Assembly: GCA_035286585.1 (NCBI GenBank)
Contig: DATEDC010000067.1
Location: 5,565 to 69,564 of the forward strand
Reading direction: 5' to 3'
From: DSOS01 sp035286585
GTDB taxonomy: Bacteria > Chloroflexota > Anaerolineae > Anaerolineales > UBA4823
Length of the DNA stretch: 64,000 nt
Shown here: positions 8,309 through 16,908 of the stretch, piece after piece
How the letters are laid out: each line of letters begins with the position of its first letter
Position numbering within the stretch: the first letter of the stretch is position 1
The notes under the pieces: model-generated
Seen by the model: only the letters and a program-made list of their open reading frames with translations
Database searches by the model: none
Told to the model about the DNA's origin: nothing
Made by a program: the position numbers and the translations under genes

Positions 8309-8802
8309 TGTGTACGCTGACAGTGATCAAGCGTAACATCCACAGTCAGGAGACCTGGCGCTATTGCGGCGAGCCCCTCCACCGGGAGCCCAACCGGATT
8401 GTTTTAATAGCGCACTTCGACCGGGAGGATGTGGATTTCCACGGCATACCGCTGTGCCATGGCGACCGTTTCATCGAGACCTATTACACGGATCGCTGGT
8501 ACAACGTATTCGAAATCCACTCCCACGAAGACGACCACCTGCGTGGCTGGTACTGCAATATCACCCGCCCGGCGATCATCACGGAGAGGGAAATCTGCTA
8601 TGACGATCTGGCTCTCGATTTGCTGGTCTTCCCAGACGGGCGCCAGATCGTCCTGGATATAGAGGAATTCTCCCTCCTGGATATCCCAGAGGTGCAGCGA
8701 GCCAGCGCCTGGGACGCGCTCAAATACCTGCAAGCGCATTTCAGGGAGCGGCAAGAAGAGGCTGCAGTTATAAAGTCAGCAGATGAAGCGCCTGGAGCGT
8801 AA
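8308..8802 (+). CDS. DUF402 family protein
   Basis: A 164-residue protein with the DUF402 core: HEDDHLRGWYCNI, then YDDLALDLLVFPDG, then VLDIEEF. The acidic residues resemble the metal and nucleotide site of characterised DUF402 phosphatases (Ntdp) and FAU-1-type RNA-binding proteins. Its ATG overlaps the rhodanese stop (TGATG), a translational coupling arrangement. Its last 35 bp overlap the 3' end of a convergent small gene. The molecular role is unknown; a nucleoside phosphate phosphatase activity is possible. Confidence 0.8.
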   Translation: MCTLTVIKRNIHSQETWRYCGEPLHREPNRIVLIAHFDREDVDFHGIPLCHGDRFIETYYTDRWYNVFEIHSHEDDHLRGWYCNITRPAIITEREICYDDLALDLLVFPDGRQIVLDIEEFSLLDIPEVQRASAWDALKYLQAHFRERQEEAAVIKSADEAPGA

Positions 8803-8968
8803 GCCTAAAAATCTCGTCGCCATACGTCCAAAGGTACCAGCCGATAGCCGCGATCGCAACGCAGCAGCAAAGCAAGACCAGCACCACAACTGCGATGATG
8901 ATGGCGGTGGTATTGCTCCTCTTAGGCTCTTGCAGGGGGGGAATGGATTCTCCGAAGTCCTCTGCCAT
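8768..8968 (-). CDS. Small single-pass membrane protein
   Basis: A 66-residue protein: a short polar N-terminus, one strong hydrophobic segment (roughly residues 22-48, including a CCC run), then a short tail. GGAGAA lies about 7 bp before the ATG, supporting real translation. It is convergent with the DUF402 gene and overlaps its 3' end. It lies downstream of two membrane-protein genes on the same strand. No family recognised. Confidence 0.65.
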   Translation of the reverse strand: MAEDFGESIPPLQEPKRSNTTAIIIAVVVLVLLCCCVAIAAIGWYLWTYGDEIFRLTLQALHLLTL

Positions 8969-9007
8969 TTTTTCTCCTCGCTTGATTTAATGTAGGTACC
9001 TGGAATT

Positions 9008-9577
9008 CTAACCCATCCTGGAATATTTCACCCGCCGTCCCATTCGCAAAACCAGCCACGCGGTAATTAGTATGACGATCATGGCGACCAGGACAGGGAT
9101 CACCACGGACAGGATCGATAGCACCGTCGAGATGAGATCCTCCAGGATGCTCACCGGCACATTGCCCGCGCCGCCAGTTGTCGCGGTAACTGCCGGACGC
9201 ACCGCCAGGGACTTTATGGCGTGCACCCCGCCAGCTACGAACAAGCCACACGCCAGGGAGAGGGCTGGATGAATATCGGTAATCACCTTTGCGCTAGAGG
9301 CAAAAACTATCGCCCCAGCCGCAGGTCTGATCGCGGTCTGGATCACATCATTCACATGATTGACCGCCGGAACTTTATCAGCGAAAAATTCCACCACCAA
9401 GAGGAGGAGCAACAAGCCGATCAGCCACCAACTCTCCAGTGCGCTCCACGGCGAGCCGAGCTGGATCAGGTCTGTAAAACGGGCCAGCAAGGCGATCACA
9501 AGCAAAGGAATATAGGCATTCAGGCCGGCGCTGGCGGAAAGCCCAAAAGCGGAAAATATACCCATCACCAAATCCAT
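9008..9577 (-). CDS. DUF4126 family membrane protein
   Basis: A 189-residue integral membrane protein with about five hydrophobic segments. The N-terminal GLSASAGLNAYIPLL and the central VEFFADKVPAVNHVNDVI are characteristic of DUF4126. Function unknown. It follows the DUF2085 gene by 15 bp, so the two probably share an mRNA. Confidence 0.82.
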   Translation of the reverse strand: MDLVMGIFSAFGLSASAGLNAYIPLLVIALLARFTDLIQLGSPWSALESWWLIGLLLLLLVVEFFADKVPAVNHVNDVIQTAIRPAAGAIVFASSAKVITDIHPALSLACGLFVAGGVHAIKSLAVRPAVTATTGGAGNVPVSILEDLISTVLSILSVVIPVLVAMIVILITAWLVLRMGRRVKYSRMG

Positions 9578-9592
9578 AAGGCCTGCCTTCTT

Positions 9593-10411
9593 TCACCCGA
9601 GGCGGAAGCCATCCCAGGTGCCTGTCAGCCAGAAGCGAGCCACGTCCAGCAGCGCGACCTGCATCAGCGCCAGCCCAAACCCTGCCGTCAGCGGGAGGAA
9701 CAGTTCTGGGATTTTCAGGTAGCTGTTTTCGCTACGCGTGACCATCAGCCAGAGCATGCAGTATACCATGCTCAGTAAAACCAGCACACCCGCGGCGCTG
9801 ATGAGCGCCAGTGGATATAACAACAACGGATTTTCGCTCAGCACCAGGAGTATCAGTACGAGGGAAATGGTCAGCAAGCCAGCAAACGTTCTCAGACTGG
9901 AGAGCGCCGGCCGCGGCTCCCAGTTCTTCCATACGGTTTGGTTGAACGCCGGGAAGAGGGCAACAGAGATCAGCAGGCCCATGCCGGTCCCGGTCGCCAG
10001 CCGCAGCCAGTTCTGCGGCTGGTAAAGCCAGGCGTCTGGGGAGTAAAAACTGGTAAAGGAATTCACCCCATCGACGACAAACGCCAATCCCAATGCAGCG
10101 GCAGCTGCCAGAACCCGCTTTGGCGGTGTGCCCCCCCTGCGGCTGCCCAACGCCGCCTGATACGCCAACCCGAGCATCGCCCCCAGGTACATTCCATTAC
10201 ATCGGGCGCACAAGGGCAGTTGGCGATCTCCCAGGTAGAATGAGCGCAGGTCGATCCGGTGGCAGACTGCATAGCCGATCGCATCCGCCTTGCCCAGTAG
10301 CCCCGCTGGAGTGTTCACCAGCCAGCCCAGCAGTAACAATGAGACCGCCAGCAGCACGATCCTGTTCCAGGGATAGCGCCACAGGGTCAGCGCCTTGAGC
10401 GGAGGCTCCAT
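9593..10411 (-). CDS. DUF2085 family membrane protein
   Basis: A membrane protein of about 272 residues with roughly seven hydrophobic segments. The motif CHRIDLRSFYLGDRQLPLC followed by ARCNGMYLG matches DUF2085; its conserved Cys and His residues could bind a metal or heme, but the function is not known. Two ATGs are possible, 10417 and 10411. A promoter -10 box ends only 2 bp before the first, so initiation at 10411 (MEPPLKAL) on a nearly leaderless mRNA is the more consistent choice. Confidence 0.82.
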   Translation of the reverse strand: MEPPLKALTLWRYPWNRIVLLAVSLLLLGWLVNTPAGLLGKADAIGYAVCHRIDLRSFYLGDRQLPLCARCNGMYLGAMLGLAYQAALGSRRGGTPPKRVLAAAAALGLAFVVDGVNSFTSFYSPDAWLYQPQNWLRLATGTGMGLLISVALFPAFNQTVWKNWEPRPALSSLRTFAGLLTISLVLILLVLSENPLLLYPLALISAAGVLVLLSMVYCMLWLMVTRSENSYLKIPELFLPLTAGFGLALMQVALLDVARFWLTGTWDGFRLG

Positions 10412-10419
10412 AGCCATGA

Positions 10420-10447
10420 ATTATAGGGTATTTTGCTGAAAACGCAA
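10420..10447 (-). promoter_or_regulatory. Promoter of the DUF2085-DUF4126 unit
   Basis: On the minus strand TTGCGT (10447-10442) and TATAAT (10425-10420) are 16 bp apart. The predicted start point near 10413 lies about 2 nt before the ATG at 10411, and no Shine-Dalgarno sequence can fit. Confidence 0.7.
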
Positions 10448-10566
10448 GTTCGACTGGGGAGGTTCTTTGAGGATCGTCGTGGGGGAATAAAACCCACATC
10501 CCGCCATTTTGCGGTATGATAGCCATTTGGGCTTCAAACCCGAAATCAACGCGGAGCACACAGTCT

Positions 10567-11790
10567 ATGCGATTAAGATCGAGTCTTCTCATCATTTTGA
10601 TGTTTTTTCTGAGCGCCTGCGGCAGGGCCGCCCCGGTGTTGGAGTCCACACCCACCCCGGAAAGCGTCATCCAGTCCACTCCAACGACAGCGCCCACCTC
10701 AACGTCCACCCCAACGGCGACAAACACGCCAGAACCCAGCCAAACGCCAAGCCCTACGGCAACTCTCCCGCCTGTTGATTACGGGCCGCGGGATTTCCCG
10801 GCGAACGTCAACCCGCTGACCGGCCTGCCCGTCTCCGACCCAACCCGTTTAGATCGGCGTCCCGTGGCTGTTAAAATCCAAATTTTCCCTCGTGGACAGC
10901 GCCCGACCTTCGGTGTCTCGTTGGCGGATATCGTTTACGATTTTTACCAGAACTTCGGGCTGACGCGCCTGCACGCTATTTTCTACGGGGACGATGTCGC
11001 GCAGGTAGGCCCTATCCGTTCAGCGCGCATCCTGGATGGCAAGCTGGTGCGCATCTATAAATCTATCCTCGCCTTCGGAGGCGCTGACCAGCGCATCCTG
11101 AACCTGATCCGCAATACCGATTACGGGGACCGGCTGCTGAGCGAAGGTTCAAGCTCCTGCCCGGCGATGTGCCGGATAGACCCCAATGGTCTCAACTACC
11201 TGGTTGCCAACACCCAGGAACTCCAGGCGTATGCCACTCGCGTGGGCGTTGAGAACGGCCGACAAAACCTGGACGGCATGCGCTTCGCCCACCAGCCTCC
11301 CGATGGCGGCAACCCTGGAACCCAGTTGTACGTGCGCTACTCGATCAGCGCTTACGTACGCTGGGATTACGACCCGCAGCAAAACCGCTATTTGCGCTTC
11401 CAGGACGCCCAGGAAGCCAGCACAATCCAGGAAGAGGTTTACCAGCCTTTCATGGATAAAACCAACGCCGTAGAGACACAGGTCTCGGCTGATAATGTCG
11501 TCGTAGTGTACATGACCCACCAGAACGGCCTGGGCATCCCTTACGGACCCAATGAAATTATCGATGTCCAGTTGGACGGCGCTGGGGATGCCTTCATTTA
11601 CCGGGATGGGAAAGTTTACCAGGTGCGCTGGGTCGTGGCGGAGCGCGAAGCCCGCCTGACCCTGGTTGGGCTGGATGGGAACCTTTTCCCGTTCAAGCCG
11701 GGCAACACCTGGTTCCAGGTGGTCGGAGTATCCGCAACGCGCAGCCAAGCCTCCCCCGGGGTCTGGCGCTACGAAAACCGCCTGCCATAA
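10567..11790 (+). CDS. DUF3048 family lipoprotein (copy 1)
   Basis: A 407-residue secreted lipoprotein. The ATG at 10567 gives a signal with lipobox LSAC; upstream in-frame codons add an unlikely N-terminus. A Thr/Pro-rich linker (residues ~35-70) is followed by the DUF3048 domain: NVNPLTGLP, RRPVAVKI, GVSLADIVYDF, VGPIRSAR and SCPAMCRI. The family includes YerB of Bacillus, whose biochemical role is not established. It is followed by a strong terminator and then a paralogue. Location should be the outer face of the cytoplasmic membrane. Confidence 0.88.
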   Translation: MRLRSSLLIILMFFLSACGRAAPVLESTPTPESVIQSTPTTAPTSTSTPTATNTPEPSQTPSPTATLPPVDYGPRDFPANVNPLTGLPVSDPTRLDRRPVAVKIQIFPRGQRPTFGVSLADIVYDFYQNFGLTRLHAIFYGDDVAQVGPIRSARILDGKLVRIYKSILAFGGADQRILNLIRNTDYGDRLLSEGSSSCPAMCRIDPNGLNYLVANTQELQAYATRVGVENGRQNLDGMRFAHQPPDGGNPGTQLYVRYSISAYVRWDYDPQQNRYLRFQDAQEASTIQEEVYQPFMDKTNAVETQVSADNVVVVYMTHQNGLGIPYGPNEIIDVQLDGAGDAFIYRDGKVYQVRWVVAEREARLTLVGLDGNLFPFKPGNTWFQVVGVSATRSQASPGVWRYENRLP

Positions 11791-11820
11791 ACCAACGCAA
11801 TCGAGAAGGGACCCACGCCG

Positions 11821-11865
11821 CGCTCCACAGCTTGAAAATCAAGGCGTTGTGGAGCGTTTTTTTTT
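11821..11865 (+). terminator. Rho-independent terminator after DUF3048 copy 1
   Basis: CGCTCCACA (11821-11829) pairs with TGTGGAGCG (11848-11856); an inner CTTGA/TCAAG pair extends the stem, and nine T residues follow. It separates the two DUF3048 genes into different transcripts. Confidence 0.9.
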
Positions 11866-11974
11866 ATTTCAGGGGCGAAGAGCCGTCACCTTACAATTTT
11901 ATTTAGCGATATTTACATTATTTCAACGAAAAATGCGATATCATCAAAGATAACCTGGCGCGGGGTTGATCCAG

Positions 11975-13261
11975 ATGATAAAACGCCTATTCATGGTCTT
12001 CTTGGGGGTGCTCCTGGGCGGATGCACCGGGCTGGCGGCAAATCTCCAGCTCGTCTCCCTGTTCTTAATGCCGCCACTCCCCGCCCTCGCCACGCTTCCC
12101 CCGGCGCCCTCACCCACCAGCACGCCTGCCGTCCTGCACGCCCGCCTTCCGGATACGCCGTCCACACCTGAAGTTGAAATTCTGCCGCCAACAGCGACCA
12201 GCGCCCCATCGCCCACTGCCTCGGCTACGCCCTACCCCTCCCCAACGCCTTACCTATACATTCAGGGACCTTTTTATTTCCCCGCGGATGTCAACCCGTT
12301 GACCGGTTTGCCGGCGGAAGACCCGGGTTTGCTCAGCCGCCGCCCGATCGCGATCAAAGTTACTAATTTTCCGAGGAGCGTGCGACCCCAATGGGGGCTA
12401 TCCCTGGCTGACCACGTATATGAATACTACATCGGCGATGATATGTCTCGCTTCATCGGCATATTCTACTCTCAGGATGCCATCCGGGTCGGTCCTATCC
12501 GCTCAGCGCGCCTTTTCGACGGGCATATTGTGCGCCTCTATGAGGCAAATTTCGCCTTCGGTTGGGCGGACGATCCCATATTGGAGACGCTGCTCTTGCC
12601 CGATTTGCTGCCGCGACTGATCGTTGAGCACGCCGATAACTGCCCTCCACTGTGCCGCATTGGTCCAAAATATGCTTACAACAACCTGTACATCGACACC
12701 GGCCAGGTCGCGGCCTACCAGCAAGCGCGAGGGGCGAATAACGACCGCCAGGCGTTAGACGGCTTGCGCTTTGAAGCTGCGACGCCGAAAAGCGGCAACC
12801 CGGGTAAAAGCCTGTCGCTGGCTTATTCACTGGTTTCTTATCATCGTTGGGAGTACGATCCATATGCCGGGCGCTACCTGCGCTTTCAGGAAACCGGGGC
12901 GCGCCTGGGGGGCGAAGCCAGCTACGCTCCGCTCAGCGATGCGCTCACGGGCGCGCAGCTCGCTGCCGATAATATCATCATCCTGAAGATCCCCCACGAA
13001 TATTTCTACAAGTCCAGTTCCACGGAGATTATCGACCAGCCGATTGTAGGAGAGGGAAGCGGCTATGCCTTCCGGGACGGGCAGCTTTACCCTATCCAGT
13101 GGGCTCGCTCAGACGCTCAGGCGATGCTGAAATTCACCCTTCCCAACCAGCGCCCTTATCCTCTCAAGCCGGGGAATGTCTGGTTTGAGATCCTCGGCGA
13201 AAGCTCAACCCTCAACCTGCTCCCGGATGGCTCCTGGGATTTCGAGTTCAGCATACCATGA
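11975..13261 (+). CDS. DUF3048 family lipoprotein (copy 2)
   Basis: A 428-residue paralogue of the preceding gene. The lipobox is LGGC, followed by a long Pro/Thr/Ala-rich linker (to about residue 95) and the DUF3048 domain with DVNPLTGLP, RRPIAIKV, GLSLADHVYEY, VGPIRSAR and NCPPLCRI. The shared Cys pair (CPxxCRI) suggests a conserved disulfide. A TTG at 11966 would add three residues; GGGG at 11962-11965 suits the ATG at 11975. It has its own transcription unit because a terminator lies between the copies. It is convergent with the pyrimidine operon. Confidence 0.87.
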   Translation: MIKRLFMVFLGVLLGGCTGLAANLQLVSLFLMPPLPALATLPPAPSPTSTPAVLHARLPDTPSTPEVEILPPTATSAPSPTASATPYPSPTPYLYIQGPFYFPADVNPLTGLPAEDPGLLSRRPIAIKVTNFPRSVRPQWGLSLADHVYEYYIGDDMSRFIGIFYSQDAIRVGPIRSARLFDGHIVRLYEANFAFGWADDPILETLLLPDLLPRLIVEHADNCPPLCRIGPKYAYNNLYIDTGQVAAYQQARGANNDRQALDGLRFEAATPKSGNPGKSLSLAYSLVSYHRWEYDPYAGRYLRFQETGARLGGEASYAPLSDALTGAQLAADNIIILKIPHEYFYKSSSTEIIDQPIVGEGSGYAFRDGQLYPIQWARSDAQAMLKFTLPNQRPYPLKPGNVWFEILGESSTLNLLPDGSWDFEFSIP

Positions 13262-13294
13262 CACCATCAATCAGCGCCGCAACTACTCCCGCGG

Positions 13295-14329
13295 TTACAA
13301 GCTGCGGAGGATCTCTCTCACCAGGCCGGGACCCCGGTAGACCAGCCCGGTGTACACCTGCACCAGGGTCGCCCCGGCATCCAGTTTTTCGCGGGCATCC
13401 TGCGCTCCCAACACCCCGCCCACCCCGATAATCGGCAGCCTATCCCCGGTGCGGGCATAAATCTTAGCCACCATATCGGTGCTCAACTGGCGCAAAGGCA
13501 GCCCGCTCATGCCCCCAGCGCTTGCCGCCCAGGCGCAGCTTTCGAAAGCCTTCGGCTCCACGTTCTCCCGGCTGACCGTCGTATTAGTGGCGATCACCCC
13601 ATCCATGCCCGTCGTCAGCACTGCCTGCAGGGCGTCATCCAGCTCGGCGTCGCTGAGGTCGGGAGCCAGCTTCACCAACAGGGGCGGGCAGCCCTTTGAC
13701 CGCTCTGCCAGGTCTCTCCCCCGCTGCGCAAGCTGGGCGAGCAGCTCTTCCAGGGCGTGGCGGGCTTGCAAGCGGCGCAGCCCAATCGTATTCGGGGAGC
13801 TGACGTTCACCACCAGGTAATCCGCCAGGGGCGCACACTGCTCCAGCAGCTCCAGGTAGTCCTGGGCAGCCGCCTCGAGCGGCGTATCTGTATTCTTTCC
13901 CAGGTTGATCCCCAGGCGGATGCCGGCTGGCCGTTTACCCTGCACCTGCCGCTGTAAATAATCAGCCCCCTGGCTGGGAAAGCCCATTCGGTTGACCAAA
14001 GCCATTTCTTGCGGCAGGCGCGCCAGGCGCGGGTGTGGGATGCCTGCTTGCGGTCTGGGCGTGACCGTCCCGACCTCGATGTGGCTGAACCCCAGGCAGG
14101 CCAGCCCACGCCAGGCGCGCCCATCTTTGTCATAGCCGGCTGCCAGGCCAACCGGATTCTTAAACTTCAACCCAAAGGCGCAAACTGGCTTATCTTCAGC
14201 GGCAAACCAGAGGCGCACGGCAGCCGCCAGGGGCGGCAGCCTGCCAACCAGGCGCAAGAGGCTCAGCGTGAGCGCGTGCGCACGTTCGGGCTCCAGGCGA
14301 AATAGCAGCCCTCTGAGGACAGGGTACAT
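13295..14329 (-). CDS. pyrD: Dihydroorotate dehydrogenase (quinone-type, class 2)
   Basis: Oxidises dihydroorotate to orotate, step four of UMP synthesis. The 344-residue length, the N-terminal extension before the barrel (LLRLVGRLPPL) and the motif KFKNPVGLAAGYDKDG are typical of membrane-associated class 2 enzymes that use quinone. NRMGFPSQG, the VNVSSPNT loop, KLAPDLSD and the FMN phosphate site (GVGGVLGAQDA) are present. It is the last gene of the operon, 49 bp after the pyrFE fusion. It links UMP synthesis to the quinone pool that also feeds the bc complex encoded nearby. Confidence 0.95.
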   Translation of the reverse strand: MYPVLRGLLFRLEPERAHALTLSLLRLVGRLPPLAAAVRLWFAAEDKPVCAFGLKFKNPVGLAAGYDKDGRAWRGLACLGFSHIEVGTVTPRPQAGIPHPRLARLPQEMALVNRMGFPSQGADYLQRQVQGKRPAGIRLGINLGKNTDTPLEAAAQDYLELLEQCAPLADYLVVNVSSPNTIGLRRLQARHALEELLAQLAQRGRDLAERSKGCPPLLVKLAPDLSDAELDDALQAVLTTGMDGVIATNTTVSRENVEPKAFESCAWAASAGGMSGLPLRQLSTDMVAKIYARTGDRLPIIGVGGVLGAQDAREKLDAGATLVQVYTGLVYRGPGLVREILRSL

Positions 14330-14378
14330 TTGGTCTCAATCCCAGGCAGGCATGTTTTGAACGCCGATCATTCAAGCG

Positions 14379-15860
14379 CTACGGTTCATCGTTGGTGCTT
14401 TGTCCCAAAAAGGCGCGCACGGCGGAAATCTGCGCGGCGGGCACGCTGCCTTTCGCTTCCCAATAATCCAGCAAGTGAGTCAAACTAAACACTGCCAGCA
14501 GGCGCAAACCTGCCTGCGCCAGCGCCTGCGCAGCTCCCGACTGCCGGTCGATCAAGACCACCACTTCCGAAATCTGCAATCCGGCGCGGCTCAATCTCTC
14601 GATCGCTTCGAATTTACTGCCGCCGGTTGTGGTTAAGTCATCGATCACCACGGCGCGCTCGCCAGGGACAAATGCGCCTTCGATCTCAGCTTTCGTGCCG
14701 TAGGTTTTGACCTCCTTGCGCGGGTAGATCAGCGGCCAACCACCCAGCAGGCTGATCGCAGTGCCAATTGGCAGGGCGGCATACGGCAGCGCCGCCAGGC
14801 GATCAAACCGCAACCCCTCCAGGATGGGTAGATATGCCCGGGCAACCCGCAGCAGCAAGTCAGGGTGGGCAACGAGCTGGCGCAGGTCGAGGTATACAGG
14901 CGATTGCAGGCCGGATTTCAAGATGAAAGGCCGGTCGGGGCTGGCAAACTTGACGCAGCCAAGGGCGAGCAGCTCGTCGGCTATAGCCGCCAGGAAGGGA
15001 TCGTCTTCGATCCTCGCCTGGTAAGCCCACTGGTGAGCGGTCTTGGGCTCCGGCAGGCTCAAGTAGGTCTGCCGCTCACGCTCGATCTCCGCCCGCAAAT
15101 TTTCCGCCGCCTGGCGAGGATTGGCGGATCGCGCAATCCCGCGCGAGACGGAGAGCAGCAGCCCCAGCCCATCCTGGCGCAGCCCGGCCTGGAGGGCGAG
15201 TTTCAAATCGCCGCCCTGGGCGCCCACACCCGGCGCCAGAATCCACAGTCCGGGAGCCAGCTCCCGGATGCGCCGGAGCGCCTCCAGGTGCGTGGCGCCC
15301 ACCACCAGGCCCAGGTTACCCTTCTGATTCCACGCCTGGGCCAGTAGCGCGACCTGCTCGTAAACTAAACGCGGACCCTTCTCTCCCCAGGTGCGCAGGT
15401 CCTGCAGGTCTGCCGAACCAGGGTTGGAAGTTTTACACAGTACGAAAACCCCACGCGCGGGGTCTTCCAGGAGAGGCGCCAGGGCGTCGTAACCCAGATA
15501 TGGGTTAGCCGTGATGGCATCCGCTCCCAGCACCTCAAAGGCCGCTCTGGCATAAGCCTCTCCCGTGGAGGCGATATCGCCTCGCTTGGCGTCCAGGATG
15601 ACTGGCGCGCCCTGCGGTGCGGCAGCAATAACCTCTTTCAGGGCGAGCATCCCCTCGGGACCCAGCGCCTCGAAAAAAGCGACATTAGGTTTGAAGGCGG
15701 CAGCCAGATCAGCCGTCGCCTCCATCAGCCGCAGGCAGAAATCACGCGCTGCCCCGGGGGTCGGAGTTACCAGGTCATCCGGGTGGGGGTCAAGCCCCAC
15801 GCAGAGCAGCGAGCTAATTTGCCTGGCCCGATTCTCCAGATGAGTAAAGAATGAATCCAT
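14379..15860 (-). CDS. pyrFE: Bifunctional OMP decarboxylase / orotate phosphoribosyltransferase (ODC-OPRT order)
   Basis: A 493-residue fusion covering the last two steps of UMP synthesis. Residues ~1-270 are OMP decarboxylase of the TIGR02127 (group 2) type, with CVGLDPHPDD, FKPNVAFFEALG and the catalytic stretch ILDAKRGDIAST. Residues ~300-493 are orotate phosphoribosyltransferase with KFASPDRPFILKSG, YPRKEVKTYGTK (PRPP-binding Lys) and the PRPP loop VVIDDLTTTGGS. The domain order is opposite to the metazoan UMP synthase. Fusion may channel OMP. It starts 16 bp after pyrB. Confidence 0.95.
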   Translation of the reverse strand: MDSFFTHLENRARQISSLLCVGLDPHPDDLVTPTPGAARDFCLRLMEATADLAAAFKPNVAFFEALGPEGMLALKEVIAAAPQGAPVILDAKRGDIASTGEAYARAAFEVLGADAITANPYLGYDALAPLLEDPARGVFVLCKTSNPGSADLQDLRTWGEKGPRLVYEQVALLAQAWNQKGNLGLVVGATHLEALRRIRELAPGLWILAPGVGAQGGDLKLALQAGLRQDGLGLLLSVSRGIARSANPRQAAENLRAEIERERQTYLSLPEPKTAHQWAYQARIEDDPFLAAIADELLALGCVKFASPDRPFILKSGLQSPVYLDLRQLVAHPDLLLRVARAYLPILEGLRFDRLAALPYAALPIGTAISLLGGWPLIYPRKEVKTYGTKAEIEGAFVPGERAVVIDDLTTTGGSKFEAIERLSRAGLQISEVVVLIDRQSGAAQALAQAGLRLLAVFSLTHLLDYWEAKGSVPAAQISAVRAFLGQSTNDEP

Positions 15861-15876
15861 TTGACCGTTACACGCC

Positions 15877-16869
15877 TCACGCCTTGCCTAAAACCATCGC
15901 CAGCAGAGCCATGCGGACGTACAGGCCGTATTCCATCTGGCGGAAGTAGGCGGCGCGCGGGTCTTCATCCACTTCCATGCTGATCTCGCCGACTCGCGGT
16001 AAGGGGTGCATGACGATCATCTGCTCCTTAGCCCGCCTCAGAGTATCCGGCATGATCACGTAAGCCCCCTTCACGCTCTCGTACTCAGCCTGATCGCCAA
16101 AACGCTCTTTCTGCACACGGGTGACGTAGAGCACGTCCGATTCTGGCAGCATGCCATCCAGCCCAGCGGACTCTGTTTGGGAAATACCGTTTTCATTCAG
16201 CTCGGCGATAATTTCCGCCGGCATGCGCAGCACATCCGGTGAGACGTAATTCAAGCGGATATTGTAAAGAGAAAGCAGGCGCGCCAGAGAGTGGACCGTG
16301 CGCCCGTATTTCAAATCTCCCAGCATGGTGACCACCAGCCCATCCACCTCCCCGAGCTCTTCGACGATGGTGAACAGGTCAAGCAGCGCCTGCGTGGGGT
16401 GTTCTCCAACGCCATCGCCGGCGTTGATGATCGGCTTGCGAGCGTAGCGAGCCGCCAGTGCAGAGGCGCCCACCTCGGGATGGCGCAGCACGATCACATC
16501 CGCGTAGCACTCCAGGGTGCGCACGGTATCCGGCAGGGATTCGCCCTTGGATACGGACGAATAGCGCACTTCATTAATAGGGATGACGCTGCCGCCCAGG
16601 CGCTCCATCGCCGAGGTAAACGAGGAGGAGGTGCGGGTGGAGGGCTCGTAGAACAGGTTCGCCAGGATCTTGCCTTTCAGCAGGTCGAAAGTGCCCACGC
16701 GCTGCACCATCTCGCGCATTTCATGGGCCACGCCGAAGATATACTCCAGATCATTGCGGGAGAACTGTTTTACGGAAATGATATCGCGCCCATAAAACGG
16801 AGAACTGCGCTGGTCGCCAAAGGGCAGGTAGGGGTTTTCAACTCGGGTTGGGGGTATATAGGTCGCCAT
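15877..16869 (-). CDS. pyrB: Aspartate carbamoyltransferase catalytic subunit
   Basis: Joins carbamoyl phosphate and aspartate. The 330-residue length is usual. The carbamoyl-phosphate loop is EPSTRTSSSF. GVGEHPTQALLDL, MLGDLKYGRTVHS and the Asp-binding MHPLPRVGEI are all present. No regulatory pyrI is nearby, so it may act as a simple trimer or pair with dihydroorotase. It follows pyrC by 39 bp on the same strand. Confidence 0.96.
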   Translation of the reverse strand: MATYIPPTRVENPYLPFGDQRSSPFYGRDIISVKQFSRNDLEYIFGVAHEMREMVQRVGTFDLLKGKILANLFYEPSTRTSSSFTSAMERLGGSVIPINEVRYSSVSKGESLPDTVRTLECYADVIVLRHPEVGASALAARYARKPIINAGDGVGEHPTQALLDLFTIVEELGEVDGLVVTMLGDLKYGRTVHSLARLLSLYNIRLNYVSPDVLRMPAEIIAELNENGISQTESAGLDGMLPESDVLYVTRVQKERFGDQAEYESVKGAYVIMPDTLRRAKEQMIVMHPLPRVGEISMEVDEDPRAAYFRQMEYGLYVRMALLAMVLGKA

Positions 16870-16908
16870 AATCTCTCCTAATATTTATTATCAAGTAAGC
16901 AGTTACGA

